Source of the DNA: Rhyzopertha dominica
Taxonomy: Eukaryota; Arthropoda; Insecta; Coleoptera; Bostrichidae
Assembly: GCA_025024175.1 (NCBI GenBank)
Contig: QCXZ01000137.1
Location: forward strand, 81,592,680 to 81,656,679
Reading direction: 5' to 3'
DNA: 64,000 nt
In this document: in pieces, positions 48,321 to 59,221 of the stretch
Numbering within the stretch: position 1 is the first letter of the stretch
How the letters are laid out: every line of letters begins with the position of its first letter
Program-made: the position numbers and the translations under genes
The notes under the pieces: generated by a model
The model's database searches: none
What the model was told of the DNA's origin: nothing
What the model saw: the letters and a program-made list of their open reading frames with translations, nothing else

Positions 48321-49526
48321 CGAGGCATGTTTTTTAAGTAAGTACCGTTTTACGATTCCGCCGCCGCAGCGCTACGGTCGGCGTTCCGCGCATGCGCGCT
48401 GGTTAACTACATCTCTTGTCTATGCACTGACTCCATTACAGTTTGATTCTTCATTGTATACGTTGTTTACTGAGTGTTTAAGATGCCTCCGACAATCGTG
48501 AGTCCCGCCGATTGTGAAGTACGGGCTGTTATACGATTTCTTAGTGCTAAAGGCGTAAAACCGATCGATATTCATCGTGAGATCTGTGAAGTTTACGGAC
48601 AAAACATTATGAGTAATGGAATGGTAAGGAAATGGGTGAGAGCATTTAAAGATGGCCGCACAAATGTGCATGATGAAGAACGGAGTGGGCGTCCTTCGGT
48701 CGTTAATGAAGATTTGGTGCAGAAAGTGAACGAAAAGGTGAGAGAAAACAGACGCTTGACAATTTCATCATTGTGCGACTGCTTTCCTCAATATTCTCGT
48801 AGTGTTTTGTATCGCATTGTGACCGAGAACTTGAATTACCGGAAATTGTGTTCACGTTGGGTTCCGAAAATGTTGACGGATTTGCACAAAACCCAACGTT
48901 TAGGCAGTGCATTGACCTTCCTTGAGCGGTACCACAACGAAGGTGAAGATTTTTTAGACCAAATTGTTACTGGTGACGAAACATGGGTGGCCTACGTCAC
49001 ACCAGAATCGAAACAACAATCCATGGAATGGCGACATTCATCATCACCCAAAAAAGTGAAGTTTAAGCAAACAATTTCTGCCCGGAAAATCATGTGCACA
49101 GTTTTCTGGCTCGTAATGAGACAATCAATGCAGCGTCTTATTGTAAGACATTGAACAATCTGCGTCGTGCAATCCAGAACAAAAGACATGGCAAGTTGAG
49201 TAAGGGTTTTGCTGCATGACAGTGCCCGTCCACATGTGGCTAATCGGACCAAAGATCTCATCAAATCTTTTAAATGGGAAACTCTAGATCATCCTCCATA
49301 CAGCCCTGATCTGGCGCCCAGCGACTACCATTTGTTCCTGCACTTGAAGAAACACCTGGGTGGTCAGCGTCTTCAAGACGATAACGAAGTCGAAGCATTT
49401 GTGATACAGTGGTTAACAAGTCAGGCGGCAGAATTTTATGAGGACGGTATTCAAAAACTGGTGCCACGTTATGACAAGCGTCTTTTTTTAATTCCAAAAC
49501 GGTACTTACTTAAAAAACATGCCTCG
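48321..49526 (+). mobile_element. Mariner element, copy B, complete ends, defective gene
   Basis: It has perfect 30-bp terminal inverted repeats: the left starts CGAGGCATGTTTTTTAAGTA at 48321 and the right is its exact inverse, ending at 49526. TA flanks both sides, as mariner targets require. The interior is almost identical to copy A at 20 kb. The transposase starts MPPTIVSPADCEVRAVIRF at 48482 and carries the first catalytic Asp in IVTGDETWVAY. It breaks at about 49106, where roughly 34 bases are missing, and again at about 49206 where 6 bases are missing. LLHDSARPH and SPDLAPSDYHLF (second and third Asp) are present. About 87 bases are lost near the 3' end. The ends could be mobilised by an active transposase in trans (inference). 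Confidence 0.93.
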
Positions 49527-49571
49527 TATATCACGGATACAATCAAGTACAATACAAGTAGTAACGAGTAG
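48482..49571 (+). pseudogene. Mariner transposase, frameshifted (DD34D)
   Basis: This is the transposase gene inside copy B, in two frames: 48482-49154 encodes the HTH domain and the first catalytic Asp, and 49209-49571 the second and third Asp and the C-terminus. The frame runs past the element end (49526) into flanking DNA because the original stop is deleted. 34 residues separate the second and third Asp, as in all mariners. Confidence 0.85.
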
Positions 49572-49756
49572 AATGAACAACTAATCAGCAAAATAATAAA
49601 AGCGACTTTCGTTTTTTCAGACGTATCAGAAAATAAAAAAAATCTCTTACAGGAACATGAATCAACGAAAGAGTATAATGAAAAGGGAATATGCAGGCAA
49701 CGCATATAAGCCCAAAAATTAATATAGCTTGTTAACTGTTATTTCTCTTCATAATG

Positions 49757-50360
49757 TGTCCTAGTGTTAGGTTCTTGTGTTGTCGTTATTGTTGGTGCCG
49801 TTACAGTGAAGTAGTTCCGTGCGTCTAAAAAACTGTACACAAGAAATCACACAATTTTGGTACAGAAAATCTCGGAAGACGGCAACCGCCTTCGAAACAT
49901 ATTGAGTCATTAAATATCCGGGAGAACATTACTCAACAAAAACCGTACAAGAAAAAAAGAAGAAAAGCTTGAAGGAGAAATCATAGTGAACAAAGACGAG
50001 CAGTAAGTAAGAAAGCACTATGCCAGTGCGAAATAATTGTTCAGAAACTAGGAAAACATGAAACAAGTCCAGCCACAAAAAATGGTATAGTTCTAAAAAA
50101 GCTCTAATATATAGAAATGAGAAGAAACTAATACACAAGACGAGCAATATCACACCATCTAGAGATCTAGCAAGCTAATGGATAAGCAAAATTCTAAGAT
50201 TTTAAGTTGATAATCTGTTCTAGTGTTACGTTCTTGCGTTTACATTTTTATTGTGTGATTGTCGTTATAGTGAAGTAGTTCCGTGTATCTATTCAAGTGT
50301 ATCAATAAATCACGTAACCGTGGTACAAAAAATCCAGGAAGACGGAGACTACCAAATATA
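49757..50360. repeat. Imperfect direct repeat, ~145 bp, spaced ~457 bp
   Basis: The first copy (49757-49900) and the second (50214-50360) share TCTAGTGTTA.GTTCTTG.GTT, GTCGTTAT, AGTGAAGTAGTTCCGTG, ATCAC..AA...TGGTACA.AAAATC and GGAAGACGG. The intervening DNA is unrecognised. No coding frame covers both copies. Confidence 0.6.
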
Positions 50361-51290
50361 GGCTGAGAACATCCAAAACAGCAGCACAAACAATCTGTAA
50401 GAAAAATAAAAGCTGCAAATGACATCAGGCAAAATTAATGCAAGCTCATATTCATTCATTCACTGGTAATCTTATAAAATACATTTCATGTCTAATATCA
50501 GAGGATTCAAAGGAGCTTATTTGCGAGTGCAAAGGGCGGTTTGTCACAAAGGGTTTAATTACTAAACTAAAGAATTAGGTGCTAAAGAAACCGAGGCTTG
50601 GCCGAATTAGAGGTGAAAAACTTCTTCCATGGATTTTCACCGATTCCCTTCAGTTTTCAAAGATTTAGATTTAGAACACAAAATCTAGAAACCGATGTAT
50701 TTTGAGCTTCAAAATACAGAAATGTCTTCTGAAGTAAACCACCGTAAATTTTTAATAACATGAAAAACTGTTCGATACATCGGTATTGCACAAGCGTTTT
50801 AATTAAAGGTAATTACCTACTCACAGAAGGTTATTATGATACGAATAAACAAAAAAAGACTGATAAGATATTAAGGCACAAATGACAAGCTTGTGAAAAT
50901 GTACATTATATGCAACAGAAACATTTTGGCTAAAACATTATTATTTTGAAACGCGTATTTTGTGAGAGATAGAGTGTAAAAGATTATGAGAGTTTATTTT
51001 TAAGTACCAGTCAAAACAATGATGACATACACTTCACAACAGCGAAACCACTGTTGCTTTCTTTTTATATCAAAGGCATAATCTGAAGCAAGCGTTTAGC
51101 AAGCAGAAACTACTACTCAATCCTGAAATATTCGCTAAATCTGCTTATTCCTTTCGGTTACCAGCCCGTGGCATACCGGATTTAGTCTAGTTTTAATTTA
51201 CCCACTTAAGGATTGCGAATTTACCTGTAATCAGTAAGTGTTCGATAGTGGTTTTGAGTGTTGTTTCTAAGGGTGTCCTTCCTGACAGGC
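50361..51290. other. Intergenic upstream of the GH31 gene
   Basis: No gene is supported. TGATAAG, a GATA-factor site, lies at 50861-50867, about 470 bp upstream of the GH31 start site. Confidence 0.4.
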
Positions 51291-51296
51291 ATAATC

Positions 51297-51331
51297 TATA
51301 TAAGCTGGATCTGCGACGAAATTGGGTCAGT
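51297..51331 (+). promoter_or_regulatory. TATA + initiator core promoter of the GH31 gene
   Basis: TATATAA at 51297-51303 is followed by the arthropod initiator TCAGT at 51327-51331. The A of the initiator (51329) lies 32 bases after the first T of the TATA box, which is the standard spacing. The predicted 5' UTR is 23 nt to the ATG at 51352. Confidence 0.75.
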
Positions 51332-51351
51332 CTCAAATTGGTTCACCCAAA

Positions 51352-54300
51352 ATGGTCCTCAGGTAAGACGGTTCGTAAGATTTTGGTGGATTTGGTTAAA
51401 CTTGAGAATACTCTAGGTTAGGGTTGGTTGCTACTTGTCTGCTTGCACTGGCAAGTGCTGTGGATCACTCAACGTTCAGAACTTGTGAACAGGTTCCGTT
51501 CTGCAGGTGAGTCTTGCTTCAATTCGGTTTTAGGACGCTTTTTGTGAGTGTTCAAAGCTTTACACTTTCTAGTTAAAATACATGATTCATTACATTTATA
51601 GAATCTAAATCTAGTTATTAGTACTTTATCAAAACTAAATAAATCCTATTTAGTTTTTATTTTTTTGGTAGTCTCATCCAGGTAAGTAGGTTCCCAGTCA
51701 TGTGCTTTAAACTGTGTGGCAATTATATATAAAAATTTTATAGGTATAATGAAATTCACTATATCAAAATTATCTGGTAACTGAGAAGATTTATTTACCA
51801 CTACTATATAAATCTAAAGTAGCAATAATTACACTAAGCAAAAATCTGCAAACATTCTGCTTAAGAGGCAATATATTTTTTCATAATACTTACTTTAGTT
51901 AGCAACACTAATGGTTCGTTATAAAATTATATTTCAAGCGATTCGAAATGGATTTTATTAATTGGTTGTATGTTTAGATGTACCTAGTTATGTTACTATA
52001 TAAAAATCATGTCTGCTTTTTATTTAGGTCATGTTTTTTCAAGTAATCCATTCAGTTCAAGTGCAGTCAATCGCGTGCCATCTCATTATATCTTATTACG
52101 GGATAAGACTATCCAATAATAATTAATAATGAGTGAAATGTAGAAAACACTTAAAATGTTCCAGGTGAACAGATTTCTGATATGTTATCGTTCTGAGTAC
52201 CGTTTCAATTAACAAAATTGGGTGATAAGGCATCGCCCGCAAAAAAATAATTACCTATTGTGAAAGTATATAATACAGGTATCTGATAATCTAAGATTAT
52301 TAGCATATACGTAATGCAGCACTTTTTATCAAATTATAAAGAATCAATCCAATACAAATTCGTTTTGATATGGGTACGTCCTTATATCTTATCTTTGAAA
52401 CAGGTTGCCCCAGATATGCTATGCTTTAAACTCATCCATTTTTAACAAAAATTAGTTTTGTAGAAACCCTGTGTCAGGGTGTGCCATTTTCGTTGTAATT
52501 GCAGGATATCTATTAATTCTAGAGAGTCTGTCTAAATTATTTTTTGCGAGCTTTGCTGCATCATAACTATGTTGATATCGTCTTTGGCATTTAAAGTAGA
52601 TAGCCAGCTTTGAATTAACCTAACACTTCCTCAGTTCTCAATATCTCGCTTAGTATTAGATACAGGGCATTATTTAGTATTTATTTAAAGCTTTACCCAA
52701 GAATTAAGAAAAAAAACTTTAGGAGATAACACTGAGTACTTTCATAGTAGTTCTTTTACTTACAGTAATATTATATTGCCGTGTTGTACAATTGTATACA
52801 TAGCAAGTTCTGAAAGAACATATTGATGAATGAAGAACGACAAATAAAGACGAGGAACGCAGTATGAATATATTTCACAGAGTAAGAACAGTAACTTCAA
52901 ATGCACCAATTGTTTTCTAGTATTTTGCACCTTTAGTGAGTTTGGAAAACGATTTTTAGTTTTATATTATATTTGTGAGCTGCTGAGCAGACGATAACGA
53001 TAAACATTACTTGTAATAAGAACCAATCATATACTATTTTAATCCTTCTACACCTATTCTTAAAGCATTGATAACAGGTGTCCTGATGACTAAATAGTAT
53101 CCAAATGTGACCTAATGAACAACAAATATTATATGCTCAAACTGTTATTAAAGGCAGAGATTTTAAGTTGTTTAAGAACAAACTTATTTTTAAATTTCTG
53201 ACTAGTTTTTTTTCTTTTTAGTCGTCTTCGAGATAAAGAATCTTCAGATGATTTTACCGTAGATGCCAGCAGCGTTAACATTGGAGCTAGTGCAGTTAGT
53301 GTTAATTTGATTGCAGAAGATGAAACCTACCTCCTAACTATATATGCCATTCAAGATGATACGTTCAGGGTAACCCTTGAAGACACTGAACACGAAAGAT
53401 ACAAAGTGACAGATTCTTTGAAAGATGAGCCAAGGTTGGCTAGGTAAGTCTTCGTTCTTATTGGAAATGTGAAAAGCGTATTGAGTGTCGATAAGGATTA
53501 TTAAAAAAACAACGCCAAAAAACATCTGATGACGTCATATTTTCGTAATATTAACAAACTAAATAAATCTCTTTTTGTATCTTAAGTTGTGTGTTTGGGC
53601 GTTTTTTTAACTTATAATGTGTTTTATGCACTTATTTGATGCCATTGTGTTATTTTGCAGCATTGATGCTGTTCAGTTAACAGGAAACATTTCCATCGAA
53701 TTTGGAAATGGTAACAGGGCTGTAGCAAGATCTTCACCTTTGGCGATTGAATTCTACAAGAATGACGTCTTGTTCGTTGTACTTAACGGAAATGGAAGGT
53801 TTACATTCGAAGAAGTAAGTATATTTCTCTTCCATATAATCGTAGTGTAAACTGAAACATCATTAGAATCGACCAAGAGAATTAGTCATGTCAGTAAGGC
53901 CATTTTAAAGATAACTCACTTGTTGATATCTTGGAAATTATATACTTTTTTAGAAGAAAAAGATGTACCTACGTTAGTGAAAGTTTTGTATACTTTTCAT
54001 TGTCAAAACAATGTCATGATATCAAATTTGTAAAATAATAAAATTTCGTTTAATCCGAAGAAGAAAAAACTACACATTTTTTGCTAACATGTATATATGT
54101 GATAGATGCTCCAGAAATATATTTCTTCGAATAGTATAAGTAGCAAAAATATAAATAATGGAAAACCCGTTAAACTTTAGAGAAACGAAGAGGGTGAAGA
54201 AGCCATCGCTTTTGACGTCGAATTTCCAAGCGCAGCTAGACTGTATGGTATCCCTGAGCACGCCGACAGACTGGCCCTCAGAAACACCTCCACAGACTTA

Positions 54301-57300
54301 GGAATTGACCCATACCGTCTCTACAACTTGGACGTTGCCTTCTACGAAATTGACTCAACTATGGCACTGTACGGAGCTATTCCTGTGCTATATGGACATG
54401 GTACATCAGGAACTTCTGGTATCTTCTTCAACAACGCTGCTGAGCAATGGGTAGACATTTCCGGAAACTCTGCTTACTTCATGGCGGAGAGCGGATCTTT
54501 AGATATCTTCGTATTCCTCGGACCAACTCCGGAACTGGCCGTACAGCAATATGCTAACTTGACTGGTGTTAGTAATTTGCCACAAGTAAGTATTGTGTTT
54601 CACGTTTTTAAGTTTTAAATTTAAATTAATACTACTTTTCTCATATACATGTATCTCTTTATTTTGCTTCACTCATTTATGAGAATCACAATATTCAAAA
54701 CCCTTCTATTGTTGCACACTGCAGTAGCGGTTGTTTTAGGATTAATTGATTGACTTAATAATATCTCTTTTCTTTTAGTACTGGACATTGGGTTACCACC
54801 AGTGCCGATGGAACTACGTCGACCAAGAAGATGTCAAATACGTCATTGCCCAGCTAGACAACTACAATTTCTCCGTTGACGTCATCTGGCTCGATATTGA
54901 CTACACTGATGCGAAGAAGTACTTCACCTGGGATCCTGTCAACTTCGCAGACCCAATAGAAATGCAAAGCAACCTTTCCTCTACTAACAGGAAACTAGTA
55001 ACCATCATAGATCCGCACATCAAGGTCGAAGAAGGCTACTTTGTTTATGATGGAGCTCTCGAGAACGATTACTTCGTGAAGACTGCCGATGGAGATGTTT
55101 ATGAAGGAGATTGCTGGCCAGGTAAGCAAGCATCGTACCCATCATATACAAAATTGAATTTAAAACAGAAAACCGACACAATCGGACGCTATAATTGGTT
55201 TGTTCAAAGGAATCATCACAAATTAAGCATTTCGTGTTCTGTAGTTCAATAAACAGACTCGTAAATATACCATCTAAGCTTTAACGGTCTTTGACAATGA
55301 CTGTTGTGGTCAAAGAAGAGTCAGATCTATCTGATAACTCTCGTAAAACAAAGCACGTTCAAAACAATTGATTGTTAAACAGTCACCACTTTTGTGAGTT
55401 TTTATGATTCCTCATATTGCATTTTAGGACTAAGCAGCTACATTGACTTCTTGAATCCCGCTGCTAGCGATTACGTTAGTGGTTTGTACTCTTATGACAA
55501 ATTCAACTACTCCACACCTACACTTGCTGGTATTTGGAATGACATGAATGAGCCTTCAGTGTTCGACGACTCAATAGAAAAAACCCTGCCCAAAGACACC
55601 GTACATTATGGAGATGTTGAGCATAGAGAGATACATAACATGTATGGATTTTTGCAAGTAAGTGCACCTGCATACATCATCATAATAAAATAAAGAACAG
55701 TTTTGAGAACGATGTAACCATAAACATTTTTTCTTTCCAGACACGGTCTACCTATCAAGGTCTCGTCGCCAGGGACAGCGGTACAAAGAGACCCTTCTTG
55801 CTGACCCGATCCCATTTCGCTGGTTCCCAGCGTTTTGTCACCGTCTGGACTGGGGATAACTCTGCTGACTGGGGTTACTTGTCCGTCAGCTATCCCATGT
55901 GTCTGGCAGAGAACTTGGTCAGCATCGCCTTCTGTGGTGCCGATGTAGGAGGTTTCTTCTACAACCCTGAGGAGGAGCTCGTTCAAAGATGGTACCAGGT
56001 ACGTTAACTGATTTATCCTCACGCTGTCCTAAGAAAAGTTCTTCGTTCTTCAATAGAATTCATCAGTTTCTTAAAGTGCATTTGTATCACTTTGAGCAAT
56101 GTTTATATGGATTGAAGTCACTCTTCCTTATATTCGTAGATAGCTTAACATGTAGTCACAATTGGTTCGCAATCATTGACTTTGATTAATTTGTTCCGCT
56201 AAATTTGAAAACTTTGAATGGATAAATTGTAATGATTTATTAGTATAAACAGCTATTAATTATTTTTATTTCAGGCAGGAATCTGGTTACCATTCTATCG
56301 TGCCCATGCCAATAATGATACTGAGCGACGCGAACCGTACCTGTTCTCAGAAGAAACCCAAGATATCATCAGGGATGCACTTGACCTGCGTTACGCTCAT
56401 ATTCCTTACTGGTACACCTTGTTCTTTGAACATTCCCAAACCGCCAGACCTGTTGTCAGACCTCTGTTTTACCACTACCCATCGGACAGCAACGTGTTCG
56501 ATATTGATGAACAACTCCTTGTAGGTAAGTTGAAAGAATACCTATAGCGTGGTAGTTTGTCAATGCGCTGCACATTAAATTTTAATTCGTCTTCAGGTCG
56601 CGATATCATGTCGCGTTTGATCGCTGAGGAAGGAGCTACAACTGCTAGCGTTTACTTCCCCGGTGGATCTAACGAGTTTTGGTTCGACATTGAAAGTCCG
56701 CTTGTGTATTCCGGCAACGGTTTCACCGATGTATCGCTCTCAAAGGAATTCGTAAGTTTCCTAGTAGTATTAAGGAATCTGCTCTCTCACAATTAATAAT
56801 TTTAGAGTCCATACTTCTATCGAAGCGGCAGCATAATTGCCAGGAAGGACACTCATGTCAGAAATACCGTTGAACAACAGGAACAAGCCTACGTTGTTTA
56901 TGTCTTCGCTGATACGGTGAGTTGGCGTTTAAATGAAATTGGCATATATACAGTGTCTTTAAAAGGTGCGAAAAAATGCTATCACATATGACTATTTCCA
57001 AAATTGTCCAAAATTGGATGATTTCGTTGATAGTCAGAAGTTCAATTTGCTCTTGTTTTTTGTTTATAAATTCTTAGTGTATTGTCACAATATGTGGCAG
57101 GAAAGACGCCACCAGGTACTTTGAACATATTTAAAACCAAATAACTTTTTTGAACCCTACTGTATTTCTGTATTTTGCTTTGCAATACAATTTCAGCAAA
57201 TTTCAATTTTTCACTAGCCGAATATTGTAAAAATACACTAGTTATTAAAACATATTTATGACAATCTAAAAGCGAATTAAACTTCTGAAACTCTCTCTCT

Positions 57301-58136
57301 CTCTCTGAAGCCATCCACTTTTGGAAAGAGGTAAGTTGAGTTAGTTCATCACATTCTATACTCTGGAATGTGTGGTAGCATTTTAGAAACACTCTGCATT
57401 CGGTGTCACTACGTACCTTTGTTAACTAGCTTGTGTATGTGCATGGCTCTTGGCAAAATCCAACAGAATTCTACAGTTTTCGTTAGTGCTATAATGTTTT
57501 GTATACTTTATCACTCTTGGTTAAAGTATATAATCCTTCCCTAGTTGTCCATTGAAATCTCTTATTATTTTTATGTGATTACATGGTACTTTACTGTACA
57601 CGTTTTCTAACTTTTTTTTTCTTTCTAACATGTACATTTATTATCATCAATCAAATTAGTAAATAGTACAAATTTTTCACTGAATTTCAGGAGGATAATG
57701 CCTATGGAACGTTGTACATTGACGATGGAGAAAGTTTTGACTACCAAGATAAGGTGTACAATTATTATGGTTTCGAATTCAACAACGGATCAGTTACTAT
57801 CAAGTAAGCAAAGAAAATGTGTACCTACTTGGGGTGTTATTTTATGAAAATTTCAGCGATTTGGATTCTGAAGCAAGCTATCCAGATGGTTCTTTGGAGA
57901 TCGACCATTACGTAGTATATCGTGTACCAAGTTCAGCTGAGAGAGAATTGGGTACGTTATCCTGCAATATTCCTTGTAACCTTGGGTAAACCTTGTATGT
58001 ATGTTTATATCGTTTTGTTGCAGCTGAAGGACCTGTGGTTCCCGAACGAACCGAATATTACGTAGACAAAAATGGCGAGAAGTTCCAAAGGATAACAGAT
58101 GTACGCTCAGGACCTGTTAGAATAAGTTTATACTAG
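51352..58136 (+). CDS. GH31 alpha-glucosidase, glucosidase II alpha-like
   Basis: Fourteen exons join in frame: 51352-51362, 51417-51506, 53222-53443, 53661-53814, 54181-54585, 54779-55121, 55428-55657, 55741-55998, 56275-56524, 56597-56751, 56806-56916, 57691-57803, 57857-57951 and 58024-58136, giving 849 residues. GH31 enzymes release terminal alpha-glucose; the nearest match is glucosidase II alpha, which trims glucose from N-glycans in the ER. The start [20 protein letters not shown] is a signal peptide, and [13 protein letters not shown] is the typical N-terminus. The catalytic nucleophile is Asp447 in [12 protein letters not shown] and the acid/base Asp524 in [27 protein letters not shown] and [10 protein letters not shown] are conserved. 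It is about 90 residues shorter than vertebrate glucosidase II alpha because the linker before [10 protein letters not shown] is nearly absent. The C-terminus (VRISLY) has no HDEL-like signal. A secreted or digestive paralogue is possible. Confidence 0.93.
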
Positions 58137-58206
58137 TGTTTCGTAGTGCTTGCATAAGGATTATTCTTTTGGACCTCTGTGAAATGTGATGCCTAGGCAA
58201 TAGTTA

Positions 58207-58212
58207 AATAAA
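58207..58212 (+). terminator. Polyadenylation signal of the GH31 gene
   Basis: AATAAA 71 bases past the stop codon, followed by a T-rich stretch. Confidence 0.6.
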
Positions 58213-59125
58213 GCATAATTTCAACTTATCGTTTTTTTTCTTAGGCAAACTATTTTCAGATTAGTGATTATTAAACATCGATCGAGACAAAAATCAATTC
58301 TAGAGTATTTGCAACTATGTTACAACGACTGCCAAAATTATCCCTCCCAGCACACTCTCAATGGTGGTAATTCTAAATTCATATATTAATTAATTTATAG
58401 GATAAAACAGTCACTTTAGATTCGTTATGTTCCCGAAAATAAATAGAATAATGATCAATATATACAGAAGTTACCTGTATTGATATACAAGNCATTGTTT
58501 CGGCATTATTTACATTTCCACCTCACTATCTTGTAGACATCAGGTTGTCGAACTGGTATTTAATTACCTTCAGTTATTTAGATAATTTGAACTGTTTAAC
58601 CAAAGAATGTGTTCTGTAAGGTGAATCCAGAATACATGTAAATAAGGTTTGTCAAGCAGTGTAGCTTGTTAGTGAAACAACAGGTAAGTTGCATCTCATT
58701 CGCGTCTCATTTCAGTTAATCTTATCTATTTTATTCATTTACAATGTTGATCTGTATCCATGCGATTGTAACCATTTACGATATATGTTGCAATAGTTTA
58801 AATACTAGACAATAATCTAAAACGAACAACAATATCAAGGAAATAAAGGTTTTCCAATTGTGTCAAGTCACTTTACGTTATGAAACAGTGAAGCGTGTTT
58901 AAATAGTTACAAGCTCTTTTTTATCTAAGAAATGAATTATTGCTAGCTCTACAGCTTAGTTACTACTAATATTATTTTTTTTTCATTATGAGGTTTGGGT
59001 GCCGCTCTGCCAAAAATATAATGATTTAATGGGAATCAAGAAATTACTCCCATTCTGAATGGGAGATACCCTGAATACTGTATGCACAGGTTTTATAAAA
59101 AAACAATCATCTGTGCCATAAATTC
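58213..59125. other. Intergenic between GH31 and the ABC transporter gene
   Basis: No gene is seen. Several TTATCT words (GATA-factor core, inverted) occur, for example at 58734 and 58920. A single N lies near 58492. Confidence 0.4.
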
Positions 59126-59187
59126 AGATAAGAACAGCCGTGAGTCTTCCTGGTTAAATATAAAACTGCTTAGTAATCTAGTTCAGT
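59126..59187 (+). promoter_or_regulatory. Candidate core promoter of the ABCC gene
   Basis: AGATAAG (GATA-factor site) at 59126-59132, TATAAA at 59159-59164 and TCAGT at 59183-59187. The TATA-to-initiator distance (26) is somewhat short, so this is less sure than for the GH31 gene. The predicted 5' UTR is about 37 nt. Confidence 0.45.
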
Positions 59188-59221
59188 TGTAGTTTGTATA
59201 AGCCAGGTGAGAGATTCAGAA

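Noticed and set aside
55606..56022. 138-codon minus frame
   Set aside because: Antisense shadow of GH31 exon 8.
57288..57306. CT dinucleotide run
   Set aside because: A simple microsatellite inside a GH31 intron; nothing further to say.
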